NCBI GenBank assembly: GCA_020741775.1
Contig: DYYG01000031.1
Coordinates: 31,723 to 95,722, forward strand
From: Methylorubrum populi
GTDB lineage: Bacteria; Pseudomonadota; Alphaproteobacteria; Rhizobiales; Beijerinckiaceae
Length of the DNA stretch: 64,000 bases
Direction of reading: 5' to 3'
Shown: in pieces, positions 16,811-27,626 of the stretch
Numbering within the stretch: position 1 is the first letter of the stretch
Layout: the number at the start of each line of letters is the position of its first letter
Position numbers and translations under genes: made by a program
The notes under the pieces: model-generated
Database searches by the model: none
Seen by the model: the letters and a program-made list of their open reading frames with translations, nothing else
What the model was told of the DNA's origin: nothing

Positions 16811-19347
16811 GCGCATCGGCCGCCTTCGCGGACGGGCCGTCGCGGCCCGACCCTGCCTGGGCGGCCGAGGACGCACCGTCGCGCCTCCACCGCTGGACGG
16901 AAGGCTACGCCCCCCGCCCCGGCCTCGCGGACGAATTGATGGGCGCCGACGGGGGCCTGCGGGGCGCTTGGCCGCGCTTCCTCGAACGCCTTGCCCGGCT
17001 CGACGACCGGGAGGTCGCCGCCCGCTTCCTCTCGGCCGAGCGGCATATCCGCGATGCCGGCATCTCCTACCGGGTCTATGGCGACGGGCGCGAGCATCCC
17101 TGGCCGCTCGGCTCGCTGCCGCTCGTCATCGATGCCACCGACTGGGCGGACTTGTCCGCGGGCATCGTCCAGCGGGCGGCCCTGATGGAGCGCATCGTCG
17201 CCGACATCTACGGCGCGGGCCGGCTCGTCGCGGAGGGCTTCCTGCCGGCGGGCGTGGTGGCGGGACACCCGGAATATCTGCGCCCGGTCCACGGCATCAC
17301 CCCGCCCGGCGGGCGCTGGCTGCCGATCTACGCCGCCGATGTCGGGCGCGGCCCGGACGGGCGATGGCAGGTGCTGGCCGACCGCACCCAGGCGCCCTCC
17401 GGCCTCGGCTACGCCCTCGAAAACCGGATGGTGCTGGCCCGCGCCCTCCCGGACCTGTTCTCGGATCTTCAGGTCGAGCGCCTGCCGGCCTTCTTCCAGG
17501 CCTTCCGCGCCGGGCTCGCCGCCGCCTGCAAGCGCAGCGACCCGCGCATCTGCCTGCTGACCTCGGGGCCCTACAGCAGCACCTATGTCGAGCAGGCGGC
17601 ACTCGCCCGCTATCTCGGCCTGTTGCTGGTGGAGGGCGACGACCTCGCGGTCCGAGACGGGCTGCTGCATGTCCGCACCATCGCCGGCCTGAAGCGCACC
17701 GACGCGGTCTGGCGCCGGATCGACGCCGATTACCTCGACCCGATGGAGCTGCGCACGGATTCGCGCCTCGGCGTGCCCGGCATCCTTCAGGTGCTGCGCC
17801 AGGGCGGGGCGGTGGTGGGCAACATGCCGGGCTCCGGCGTGCTGGAATCGGCGGCCCTGGCCCCCTACCTGCCGGCGATCGCGCGGCGGCTGACCGGCGA
17901 GGAATTGCGGCTCACCGGCCCCCGGACCTGGTGGTGCGGCGAGGCGGACAACCTCGCCCATGTGCTGGACAATCTCGACCGCCTGACCCTGCGCCCCGCC
18001 GCGACCCCGGTGCGGGGCCCGGAGCGCGACGCGATGCTGGCGGGCCCCGCCCTCGACGCCGCCCGCGCCCGCGCCGTGGAGGCCCTACGCGAGCGGCCCT
18101 TCGATTGGGTGGCCCAGGAGACCGCGCCGCTCTCCACCATGCCCGCATGGCAGGACGGGCGGCTGGTGCCCCGGCCCTTCGTGATGCGCGTCTTCGCCGC
18201 CGCCACGCCCGAGGGCTGGCGGGTGCTGCCGAGCGCCTTCTGCCGCGTCGCCGAGCATGAGGGCGACGACCCGAGCGAGATGCGGGCCGGCATCCGCTCC
18301 GCCGATGTCTGGGTCCTGTCCGACACGCCCATCGACACGCCGACCCTGGTCCACGCGACCACGCCGCGCATCCGCCGCATCGCCGGCCACCTGCCGTCGC
18401 GGGCGGCCGACAACCTGTTCTGGTTCGGGCGCTATCTGGAGCGGGCCGAGGCGGTGATCCGCCTCGTCCAGGCCCATCTCGGCGTGTTCAGCGAGGCGGG
18501 GACGGCGGTCATTGCCGGGGAGGAGGGAACCGCGACCGCCCGGCGCATCCGCGCGCTCCTCAAGGAATGGGGCTGCGTGAGCGCGGCCGATCTCCCGCCC
18601 GCCGCGATGGCGCAGGAGGCGTTGTCCGGCAAGAAGGTCCACGGCTCCGGCCTCACCCACGTCCTGGAAGCCCGGCGCATCGCCGCCTCCCTGCGCGAGC
18701 GGCTGCCGACCGAATCCTGGCGGGCGCTGGCGGACCTGCGCGACACCCTGGTCTACAGCGAAGCCTGGGCGCCGACCGAGGCACAGCTCTTCGGCAAGGC
18801 GGAGCGGGCGCTGGGCCACCTCTCGGCCCTGGCCGGCCTGAGCCACGAGAACATGGTCCATGCGCCCGGCTGGCGCTTCGCCGATATGGGCCGGCGGATC
18901 GAGCGGGCAATCAATACCTGCCGTTTCGCCATCGATTTCTGCGGGCCGGCGGCCAGCGGCGAGGATCTCGGGGTGATCCTCTCGCTGGCCGATTCCCAGA
19001 TCGCCTACGGCGCCCGCTACCTCGTGGGCGTGAGCCGCGACGCGGTCTGCGACATGGCGGTGCTCGACCCGTACAACCCGCGCTCGGTCGCCTATCAGGT
19101 CCAGGCCATCGTCGCCCATCTCGAAGCCCTGCCGGCGCTCGCCGCCGACGGCCTGCCCGAGCCGCATCGCCGCCATGCGCTGACCCTCGCCGCCACGCTC
19201 CAGACGGCGGAGGCCGCCGAGACCGACGGCGAGGCCCTGGAACGCTACGAGCTCGACCTGGAGGGCCTCGCCGACCGGATCGCCGGCCGCTACTTCCCCA
19301 ACGGCCCCGACGCATTGCGGCCCGAAAAGCTCATGGGCCTCGCGTGA
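16807..19347 (+). CDS. Circularly permuted ATP-grasp fused to alpha-E domain
   Basis: An 846-residue fusion. Residues about 60-500 are the circularly permuted ATP-grasp (DUF404/DUF407) with [14 protein letters not shown] [54 protein letters not shown] and [18 protein letters not shown]. From about residue 528 the alpha-helical alpha-E domain (DUF403) begins at [19 protein letters not shown] and runs to the end. In many genomes the two halves are separate genes. ATP-grasp members form amide bonds through acyl-phosphates, so this is the predicted ligase of the operon. It overlaps both neighbours by 4 bp (ATGA and GTGA). Confidence 0.92.
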   Translation: MSASAAFADGPSRPDPAWAAEDAPSRLHRWTEGYAPRPGLADELMGADGGLRGAWPRFLERLARLDDREVAARFLSAERHIRDAGISYRVYGDGREHPWPLGSLPLVIDATDWADLSAGIVQRAALMERIVADIYGAGRLVAEGFLPAGVVAGHPEYLRPVHGITPPGGRWLPIYAADVGRGPDGRWQVLADRTQAPSGLGYALENRMVLARALPDLFSDLQVERLPAFFQAFRAGLAAACKRSDPRICLLTSGPYSSTYVEQAALARYLGLLLVEGDDLAVRDGLLHVRTIAGLKRTDAVWRRIDADYLDPMELRTDSRLGVPGILQVLRQGGAVVGNMPGSGVLESAALAPYLPAIARRLTGEELRLTGPRTWWCGEADNLAHVLDNLDRLTLRPAATPVRGPERDAMLAGPALDAARARAVEALRERPFDWVAQETAPLSTMPAWQDGRLVPRPFVMRVFAAATPEGWRVLPSAFCRVAEHEGDDPSEMRAGIRSADVWVLSDTPIDTPTLVHATTPRIRRIAGHLPSRAADNLFWFGRYLERAEAVIRLVQAHLGVFSEAGTAVIAGEEGTATARRIRALLKEWGCVSAADLPPAAMAQEALSGKKVHGSGLTHVLEARRIAASLRERLPTESWRALADLRDTLVYSEAWAPTEAQLFGKAERALGHLSALAGLSHENMVHAPGWRFADMGRRIERAINTCRFAIDFCGPAASGEDLGVILSLADSQIAYGARYLVGVSRDAVCDMAVLDPYNPRSVAYQVQAIVAHLEALPALAADGLPEPHRRHALTLAATLQTAEAAETDGEALERYELDLEGLADRIAGRYFPNGPDALRPEKLMGLA

Positions 19348-20246
19348 TCTACACCCTGCGTCACCTGACGACCTACCGCTATGCAGGGCTGGTCCGCTCG
19401 GCCCGCTGCAACCTCCGCCTCACGCCCCGCGACGGCGAGGGGCAGCGGGTTCTGGAGAGCACGATCACGGTGACGCCGACCCCGGCGGCCCGGCTGGCAC
19501 GGCGCGACTTCTTCGGCCTCGACACCCTGACCCTGCTCCTCGACGAACCCCACAAGGAATTCGCGGTCGAGGCGGTCTCCCGCATCGCCGTGGAGCGGCC
19601 GGCCCCGCCACCGGAGGAGGAGGGACCGTCCTGGGAGACGGTGCGCATGGCGGCGCTGGCGCAGCCCTCCCTCGGCCCCGAGACGCCGGCGCATTTCCAG
19701 TTCCCCAGCCTGCGGGTGCCGCTGGTGCCCGCCGTGACCGATTACGCCCGCGCGAGCTTCCCGCCGGGGCGCAGCGCCTATGGCGGCGCGGTCGAGCTGA
19801 TGCGGCGGATCCGCCACGATTTCCGCTTCGACGCCAAGGCCACCACCGTCTCGACGCCCCTGGCCGAGGCCTTCGCCCTGAAGGCCGGCGTCTGCCAGGA
19901 CTTCGCCCACGTGATGATCGCCGGCCTGCGCGGTCTCGGCCTGCCCGCCGCCTATGTCAGCGGCTATCTCCGCACCCGCCCGCCCGCCGGTCAGCCCCGC
20001 CTGCGCGGGGCCGATGCCAGCCACGCCTGGGTCGCGCTGTGGTGCGGGCCGGAGGACAATCCGGGGCAGGGCGGCTGGATCGGCCTCGACCCGACCAACG
20101 ATTGCGTCGTGCGCGACGACCATATCGTCGTGGCGCGGGGCCGCGATTACGGCGACGTCGCCCCGATCGACGGCATCGTCTCCTCCGCCGGTGCGCAGAC
20201 GCTGACCGTGGAGGTCGATGTCATCCCCGAGGACGAGGCCGCCTGA
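19344..20246 (+). CDS. Transglutaminase-like cysteine peptidase
   Basis: A 300-residue protein starting at a GTG that overlaps the previous stop (GTGA). It has the bacterial transglutaminase N-domain (YTLRHLTTYRYAGLVRSARC) and a core with Cys in LKAGVCQDFAHVM, His in GADASHAWVALW and Asp in WIGLDPTNDC, completing a papain-like triad. No signal peptide, so cytoplasmic. It is the last gene of the three-gene coupled operon, and could hydrolyse or transfer the amide made by the ATP-grasp protein. Confidence 0.92.
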   Translation: MIYTLRHLTTYRYAGLVRSARCNLRLTPRDGEGQRVLESTITVTPTPAARLARRDFFGLDTLTLLLDEPHKEFAVEAVSRIAVERPAPPPEEEGPSWETVRMAALAQPSLGPETPAHFQFPSLRVPLVPAVTDYARASFPPGRSAYGGAVELMRRIRHDFRFDAKATTVSTPLAEAFALKAGVCQDFAHVMIAGLRGLGLPAAYVSGYLRTRPPAGQPRLRGADASHAWVALWCGPEDNPGQGGWIGLDPTNDCVVRDDHIVVARGRDYGDVAPIDGIVSSAGAQTLTVEVDVIPEDEAA

Positions 20247-20297
20247 GCGATCACTCCCTCCGGGATCGGTGACGAAAAGCCCGTGACTTGGCCTCCG

Positions 20298-21641
20298 TCA
20301 GCCGGAGACGCCGGCGCGGTAGAGGCGGCCGCGCTCGGTCCAGGCGACGGTGAGCAGGGCCAGCCCGCCGAGGGCGGCGTAGCCATAGGCCACCGGCATC
20401 ATCGTGCCGTCGAAGGCCCGCCCGATCAGGAAGCCGCAGAAGGCACCGAGAAGCGTGGTGTAGAAGCCGAGGAACGAGGAGGCCGTGCCGGCGATCGCCC
20501 CGAGCGGCTGCAGCGCCAGGGCGTTGAAGTTCGGCAGGGCGAAGCTGATCAGGAACTGGTTGAGCGCCAGCACCGACAGGAACAGCACCAGCGGCGGATG
20601 CCCCTGATAGTGCAGGCCGATGCCGACCTGCACCAGCCCGACGGCGGTGAAGGCGGTGACGCCGGCATGCGACAGGGTCCGCATCCCGAGCCGGCGGACG
20701 ATGCGCGAATTGATCAGCGTCGCCGCGCCCATGGCGCCCGCCACCACACCGAACGCGACCGGGAACAGGCTGCCGAGATGGTAGAGCCCGGTATCGAAGA
20801 CCTGCTGGGCCGAGCCGACATAGCCCATGATGCAGCCGGTCAGGAGCCCGAGCGCCGTGGCGTAGCCGATGGCCGCGCGGGTGCGCAGCACCGTCAGGAG
20901 CGCCTGCGCCGTCGCCCGGAGCGAGAGCGGGCGGCGGTATTCGGGATGCAGGGTTTCCGGCATGCGCAGGGCGAACCAGAGCGTGAGGATGCCGCCGAGC
21001 GCCAGCATCGAGACGAAGACCCAGATCCACGAGCCGAGCAGCAGCATGGTGGCGCCGATGGCGGGCCCGAGCATCGGCACGATCAGGAACACCATCATGA
21101 TGAGCGACATCACGCTCGCCATCTCGCGGCCCGAGAAGCGGTCGCGCACGATGGCGGTGGCGAGCACCCGGCCCCCGGCGGCGCCCATGCCCTGGATGAT
21201 CCGCGAGGCGAGCAGCCATTCGAAGCTCGGCGCCAGCATCGCGAGGATGCAGCCGGCGGTGTAGATGCCGAGGCTGATCAGCAGGGTCGGCCGCCGCCCG
21301 AGCGCATCGGAGACCGGCCCGTAGACGATCTGCGCCAGCCCGAAGCCGATCATGTAGACGTAGACGAGGAGCTGCAGGCTGTTGGGCTCGGCCACCGCGA
21401 ACCGTTGCTGGATCAGCGGGAAGGCCGGCAGCAGGTTGTCGATCGACATGGCGGTGACCGCCATCATCAGGGCGACGATGCCGACGAATTCGGCGAAGCC
21501 CGGCCCCACCCAAGGCGATCCGCTCGCGGATGGGTTCGGAGACGCGGCCGGAGCGGCCTCGGAAGCGGGAACGTCCGGAGCGGGCCGGGAGGGGAGGGTC
21601 ACGGGCGGGGATGCTTTCACGCGGCGGACGAGAGGGGTCAC
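20298..21641 (-). CDS. Bcr/CflA-family MFS multidrug exporter
   Basis: A 447-residue major facilitator with about 12 membrane segments after a 45-residue Pro/Ala/Ser-rich cytoplasmic tail. Motifs of the DHA1 drug-proton antiporters are visible: D in MSIDNLLPAFPLI, GFGLAQIVYGPVSDALGRRP (motif A), SRIIQGMGAAGGRVLATAIVRD (motif B) and VPMLGPAIGATML (antiporter motif C). The GTG start may lie upstream of the true one, because the tail is poorly conserved. It is convergent with the transglutaminase operon. Substrate unknown. Confidence 0.88.
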   Translation of the reverse strand: MTPLVRRVKASPPVTLPSRPAPDVPASEAAPAASPNPSASGSPWVGPGFAEFVGIVALMMAVTAMSIDNLLPAFPLIQQRFAVAEPNSLQLLVYVYMIGFGLAQIVYGPVSDALGRRPTLLISLGIYTAGCILAMLAPSFEWLLASRIIQGMGAAGGRVLATAIVRDRFSGREMASVMSLIMMVFLIVPMLGPAIGATMLLLGSWIWVFVSMLALGGILTLWFALRMPETLHPEYRRPLSLRATAQALLTVLRTRAAIGYATALGLLTGCIMGYVGSAQQVFDTGLYHLGSLFPVAFGVVAGAMGAATLINSRIVRRLGMRTLSHAGVTAFTAVGLVQVGIGLHYQGHPPLVLFLSVLALNQFLISFALPNFNALALQPLGAIAGTASSFLGFYTTLLGAFCGFLIGRAFDGTMMPVAYGYAALGGLALLTVAWTERGRLYRAGVSG

Positions 21642-21754
21642 GGGATCGGCGATACTGCCCGCTCCCAGCCCGCCCGGCCCCGATCAAGGGAGGGCAGGCG
21701 CCGTTTTCGGGGAACGAGACGCCCCCTCTGGATGCGGATGTCCCGGGGGCAGCC

Positions 21755-22354
21755 TTACTTCTGCTTCTGCCCGTCCCCTCCGCTCACCGCCTGACTGAGC
21801 TTGGCGAAATTTTTGGTCACCAGGGCGATGTTGGCCTCGGACGGGCTGACCGACTTGCTCGCGGCGATAGCCCCCTCGAACTCCTTGACGGCGACCGCCT
21901 TCTCCTTGGCGGACAGCGTCTTGTCGGCCCGGACCGCCGCGAGCTGCTTCTCGAGCAACGGCGCGGCCCCGACATAGCTACCGGTTTCGGGATCGATCCC
22001 GGCAAGCACCGTGTCGACGCTGTCGCTGGCGTCCTGGAGCTCCGCGAGGCTGGCGAAGCCGTTCTTCTTGGCGATCGCCTCGGCCCGGGCTTCGAGCCGC
22101 TTCACGGTCTTCGGGTCGGATTGGCCGCCGGGCAACTTGGCGAGTTCGACCTGCGCCGCCACGAGGCCGTCGATCAGCTCTTGGGTCAGCGCCACCTCCT
22201 TGCCGGGCTGCGGCGCCTCGGCCTTCCCGGCGGGCTGGGCCGCGGCCGGCTTCGCCTGGGCCTGCGCCGGCCCGGCGCCGAGAAGGATCGGCATCGCCGC
22301 CGCGAGGGACGCCGCGAGAAGGGAGGCAAGCCGGGTGCGCGAAAGGATCGTCAT
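21755..22354 (-). CDS. Exported DUF4168-like helical protein
   Basis: A 199-residue protein starting MTILSRTRLASLLAASLAAA, with a signal peptide cleaved near AQAQA. An Ala/Pro/Lys linker leads to a charged helical domain (about residues 55-190) with two repeats of the pattern around AQVELAKL and EANIALVTKNFAKLSQAV, which resembles DUF4168 periplasmic proteins. Function unknown. The gene is divergent from the serine hydrolase; 207 bp separate the two starts. Confidence 0.75.
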   Translation of the reverse strand: MTILSRTRLASLLAASLAAAMPILLGAGPAQAQAKPAAAQPAGKAEAPQPGKEVALTQELIDGLVAAQVELAKLPGGQSDPKTVKRLEARAEAIAKKNGFASLAELQDASDSVDTVLAGIDPETGSYVGAAPLLEKQLAAVRADKTLSAKEKAVAVKEFEGAIAASKSVSPSEANIALVTKNFAKLSQAVSGGDGQKQK

Positions 22355-22561
22355 GGTCGTTCTGCCTGTGATCGCCCGTCGGCGGGTCTGGCCGACATCC
22401 CGCCTCGGGGGGAAGCCTTCGCCCGCGCCGGCCGCTTCTGGCAGCGGGTCGCGGCGAAACCGTGATCGTCCCGGTACGATGCGCGCAGTCGCCACCGCCA
22501 CGCGCTGGCCGCAAAGCCGGCCTCTGTTGCCTGCCCGCCGACGGTGAGGAGACAGGAGCCC

Positions 22562-24358
22562 GTGAGCCATGCATCCGCACGCCCCCGGCCCTCCCTCCTC
22601 GCGGCCCTGCTGCTGGCCTGTTTCACGGCCCTGGCCGTGAGCCCGGCCCGCTCGGAGGATCAGGCCTACGCGGAGAAGGCCGAGGCCCTGGTCGCCCCCT
22701 ATGTCGAGGCGGGCCTGTTCTCCGGGGTGATCCTCGTGGCCGAGGATGGGAAGCCGATCTTCCGCCGCGCCTACGGCCCCGCCAACCGCGAATGGGACAT
22801 CCCCAACACGCCCCAGACCCATTTCCGCATCGGCTCGCTCACCAAGGCCTTCACCGCCGCCGCCGTGCTGACGCTCGCCGAGGCCGGCCGGCTCGGGCTC
22901 GACGATCCCGTGCGTCGCTGGATCCCCTCGGTGCCGGCGGCCTGGGAGGGGGTGAGCCTGCGCCACCTGCTCCAGCACCGCTCCGGCATCATCAACTTCA
23001 CGGCACTGCCGAACTATTTCGACCAGATCGCCCGGACCGATCACACCCCCGCTCAGATCGTGGCGCTCACGGCGGGCGAGCCGCTGCTGTTCGCCCCCGG
23101 CACCCGGTTCGAGTACAGCAACACCAATTACGTCCTGCTCGGCATGGTGATCGAGGCGGCGTCCGGCCAATCCTACGAGCCATATCTGCGCGACAAGATT
23201 CTCGCGCCGCTGGGACTGAAGGACACCGGCTACGACGATCTCAGCGTGATCCTGCCGCGCCGGGCCGCCGGCTACCGGCGGGGGCGGTCGCAATGGCGCA
23301 ACGCCGCGCCGATGGCGGCGAGCGCGGCCTATGCGGCGGGCGCGCTCTACTCCACCGTCGACGACCTGCTCGCCTGGGACAATGCCCTGGCCGGCCCACG
23401 GCTGCTGTCCGAGGCCTCGCGGGCGGCGATGTTCGACGATGGCGGCACCGGCTACGCCCTGGGCTGGTTCGTCTCCCGCGCCTTCGGCAAGCCCGGCGGC
23501 AAGCCTGACAACAAGTCCGGCGACCGGCAGAGCGGCCACCGTGTCTGGGGACATGCCGGGTCGATTCCCGGCTTCCTGTCGATCAACGACCTCTATCCCG
23601 ACGACCGCCTCACCGTGATCGTGCTCTCGAACACCGAGACCGCTCCGGCCCAGAAGATCGCCCGCGATCTCGCCGCACTCCATCTCGGCCATTACGAGGC
23701 GCCCGAGGAGATCGTGCTGGAGGACGTGATCCTCGACCGCTACCCCGGCACCTACCGCCTCGGCCCGCGCGCCTTCCTCACCGTCGCCCGCGAGGGCAGG
23801 GGGCTGACGGCGCGGACGACGGGCGAGCCCGCCTTCCCCTTCGTCCCCGAGAGCGACCGCACCTTCGTCAGCCGGGTCGCGGATATGCGCCTCACCTTCG
23901 AGACCGAGCCCGACGGCCGCCCGTCCGGAGTGATCCTGCGGCGGGACGGCCGCGACCGGACCGGACCGCCCGTGACCGAGGCGGAGGCGCGGGCGATCCT
24001 GGCCGAGCCGCCGCGGCCGCATCGCGAGGTCGCCATCGACCGGTCCGGCCTCGCCGCCCTCGCCGGGCGCTACGCCCTGGCACCGGGAGTCGAGATCGCG
24101 GTGACCGTCGAGCAGGGCCACCTGTTCGCCCAGGCGACCCGGCAGCCGCGCAACGAGCTGTTCCCGGAGGGCGAGCACGCCTTCTTCCTGCGCGCGGTCG
24201 ATGCGCAGATCACGTTCACCACCGACGAGACGGGCCGCATTGCGGGGCTGATCCTGCACCAGAACGGCTACGACACCGAGGCGCCGCGCCTGCCCGAGGG
24301 GGCGCCGCCGGTTGGACTAAGGGTGGGGTCGCCACCGGGCCCCAAAGGGTCTAACTGA
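22562..24358 (+). CDS. Exported serine hydrolase, beta-lactamase / class C PBP family
   Basis: A 598-residue protein. A GTG 18 bp upstream is also possible, but GGAGACAGGAG is then inside the gene, so the GTG at 22562 is preferred. A signal peptide ends near ARSED. The beta-lactamase domain has SLTK ([12 protein letters not shown]) as S-x-x-K, YSNTNYV as Y-x-N and [10 protein letters not shown] as the HxG motif. Two C-terminal beta-barrel-like repeats follow ([15 protein letters not shown] and [16 protein letters not shown]), as in many esterase/DD-peptidase-like family members. It may be a periplasmic peptidase or esterase. It is not evidence of antibiotic resistance. Confidence 0.88.
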   Translation: MSHASARPRPSLLAALLLACFTALAVSPARSEDQAYAEKAEALVAPYVEAGLFSGVILVAEDGKPIFRRAYGPANREWDIPNTPQTHFRIGSLTKAFTAAAVLTLAEAGRLGLDDPVRRWIPSVPAAWEGVSLRHLLQHRSGIINFTALPNYFDQIARTDHTPAQIVALTAGEPLLFAPGTRFEYSNTNYVLLGMVIEAASGQSYEPYLRDKILAPLGLKDTGYDDLSVILPRRAAGYRRGRSQWRNAAPMAASAAYAAGALYSTVDDLLAWDNALAGPRLLSEASRAAMFDDGGTGYALGWFVSRAFGKPGGKPDNKSGDRQSGHRVWGHAGSIPGFLSINDLYPDDRLTVIVLSNTETAPAQKIARDLAALHLGHYEAPEEIVLEDVILDRYPGTYRLGPRAFLTVAREGRGLTARTTGEPAFPFVPESDRTFVSRVADMRLTFETEPDGRPSGVILRRDGRDRTGPPVTEAEARAILAEPPRPHREVAIDRSGLAALAGRYALAPGVEIAVTVEQGHLFAQATRQPRNELFPEGEHAFFLRAVDAQITFTTDETGRIAGLILHQNGYDTEAPRLPEGAPPVGLRVGSPPGPKGSN

Positions 24359-24578
24359 TGGGTCCGCGGCCGCCCTCGACGGTCGCCGCCAAGCTTGGCG
24401 TGGCTCGAACACTGAAACGCCGCGCCCGGCGCGGCCTGCGACCATCGTCAAGTCTGCGGCCGCCAGAAGCCGCGTTGGCCAAAAGTCCATCTTGATCAGA
24501 CGGGGCGCCTGCTCTTGTCTCCCGCGGCAAGGCCGGCGGCAAGAGCGGTCGACGAACGAGCGCAATGGAGGAAACGCG

Positions 24579-26102
<1,524 letters not shown>

Positions 26103-26132
26103 GAGCCGTCGAAAGTTCGAGACCGACTTCAG

Positions 26133-26158
26133 CCCCGGCCGCAAGGCCGGGGTTTTTT
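26133..26158 (+). terminator. Rho-independent terminator of the aldehyde dehydrogenase gene
   Basis: CCCCGGCC (26133-26140), loop GCAA, GGCCGGGG (26145-26152), then six T. A textbook intrinsic terminator. Confidence 0.95.
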
Positions 26159-26188
26159 GTCTCAAGAAGCGGAGTCGGAAAAACACTT

Positions 26189-26237
26189 CCCCCTCTGCGG
26201 GGGAGGGTGCCTCGCGGATGCGAGGCGGGAGAGGGCT
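26189..26237. repeat. REP-like palindromic element
   Basis: Two nested hairpins: CCCCC/GGGGG around TCTGC, then GCCTCGC (26209-26215), GGAT, GCGAGGC (26220-26226), flanked by GGGAGGG and GGGAGAGGG. Sequences of this form are dispersed between genes in many alphaproteobacteria. It lies between two convergent genes and could also act as the terminator of the decarboxylase gene on the minus strand. Confidence 0.5.
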
Positions 26238-26253
26238 TCGCGGCGCGCCCGCT

Positions 26254-27555
26254 TCAGGCTCCGCGCGCCCGGATCAGCTCAGCCTCGCCCCCCTCCACCA
26301 GCACCTCAGCCGGCATCGGGTGGCTGAGGAAGCCGGTCGGGCTCGCGGTCAGGCCGTAGGCGCCCGATTGCAGCACCGCCACGAGGTCGCCCTCGGCCAG
26401 CGGCGGCAGCGGGGCGGCGCGGGCCAGCATGTCGAGGGGCGTGCAGAGCGGGCCGACCACGGCGGTGGCCGTGCGCTCGCTCCCCGCGTCCACCAAAGCC
26501 GCCAGGGGGAAGTCGCGCTTGACGATCTGGCCGAGATTGCCGCTCGCGGCCAGATGATGGTGCATCCCGCCATCGGTGATGACGAAGCGGCTGCCGCGGG
26601 ACTCCTTCACCGCCAGCACCCGCGCCAGATAGAGGCCCGCCGGGCCGGCGAGGTAGCGGCCGGGCTCCAGCACCACCCGGGCCGGAGCCAGGAGCGGGTT
26701 CGCCCGCAGCGTCTGGATCAGGGCCGGCAGCCCGGCACGGATCGCGGCGAGATCGAGGGCGGTGTCGCCGGGGAAGTAGGGGATGCCGAGGCCGCCGCCG
26801 AGGTCGATCGTCTCCAGCGGCCGGCCGATCCTCTCGGCCATGCGCGCCGCGAGGCCGAGACCGTAGGCCCATTGGCCGAGGAGCGTCTCGGCCTTCAGCC
26901 CCTGCGTTCCGGCAAAGAGATGCAGCCCGGCGAGGCGCAGGCGCGGCATGGCCTCCACCGCGTCGATGGCCGCCTCCATCTCCTCCTCGTCGAAGCCGAA
27001 GGGGGAGGGCTTGCCGCCCATCCGCATCGCGCCGCCCTGGGCGGTGGCACCGGGATTGATCCGGAGCGCCACCCGCACGGTGACGCCGTGGCGCTCCGCC
27101 GCCGCCGCGACGCGGGCCATCTCCTCCCGGTTCTCCAGATGGATCTCACCGATGCCGCCACCGATCACCCGGTTGAGATCGGCCGCGCTTTTTCCCGGCC
27201 CGGCGAACAGGATCCGCTCAGCGGCGACGCCCGCCCGAAGCGCGGCGTCGAACTCTGCGCCGGAGGCGATCTCGGCGCCCGCTCCCTCCTGGCCAAACAC
27301 CCGGATCACCGCCGGGTTGGGGTTCGCCTTGACGGAAAAGTCGACCTCCGCGAAGCCGGCGACGGCCTCCCGCAAGGCACGATAGGTCCGGCGCATGGTC
27401 CCGGCATCGTAGACGAAGAGCGGCGTGCCGAATTCCCTTGTCAGCTCGGTCAGCGCCAGGCCGCCGACATGCAGGACGCCGCCCGCATCGCGCGCGAAAT
27501 TCTCGGCGATCAGCGCGGTGGCGAGGTCCGGCGTCGGGAGCGTGGCCTGAGTCAT
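26254..27555 (-). CDS. PLP-dependent fold-III decarboxylase (exosortase-associated type)
   Basis: A 433-residue protein of the alanine-racemase-fold ornithine/diaminopimelate decarboxylase group. The PLP lysine is in DFSVKANPNPAV, the phosphate-binding loop in LGGGLGIPYF and LEPGRYLAGPAGLYLARV, and the Cys and Asp that serve the second subunit's site are in GPLCTPLDMLA. It resembles the decarboxylase that accompanies exosortase A loci. It is the third gene of a minus-strand operon with an acyl carrier protein and an AMP-forming ligase, which suggests decarboxylation of an amino acid or of a carrier-bound aminoacyl group. Its substrate cannot be read from the sequence. Confidence 0.85.
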   Translation of the reverse strand: MTQATLPTPDLATALIAENFARDAGGVLHVGGLALTELTREFGTPLFVYDAGTMRRTYRALREAVAGFAEVDFSVKANPNPAVIRVFGQEGAGAEIASGAEFDAALRAGVAAERILFAGPGKSAADLNRVIGGGIGEIHLENREEMARVAAAAERHGVTVRVALRINPGATAQGGAMRMGGKPSPFGFDEEEMEAAIDAVEAMPRLRLAGLHLFAGTQGLKAETLLGQWAYGLGLAARMAERIGRPLETIDLGGGLGIPYFPGDTALDLAAIRAGLPALIQTLRANPLLAPARVVLEPGRYLAGPAGLYLARVLAVKESRGSRFVITDGGMHHHLAASGNLGQIVKRDFPLAALVDAGSERTATAVVGPLCTPLDMLARAAPLPPLAEGDLVAVLQSGAYGLTASPTGFLSHPMPAEVLVEGGEAELIRARGA

Positions 27556-27626
27556 GGTGTATCGGCCCTCGCAAGGGAGTTTCGTCCCACGCCCCTCATC
27601 CCGAAGGGGAAGAGCCGGCGTAAACC

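Noticed and set aside
22562..24358. Antibiotic-resistance beta-lactamase
   Set aside because: Length of about 600 residues and two additional C-terminal barrel-like domains fit general serine hydrolases of this fold, not AmpC-type enzymes.
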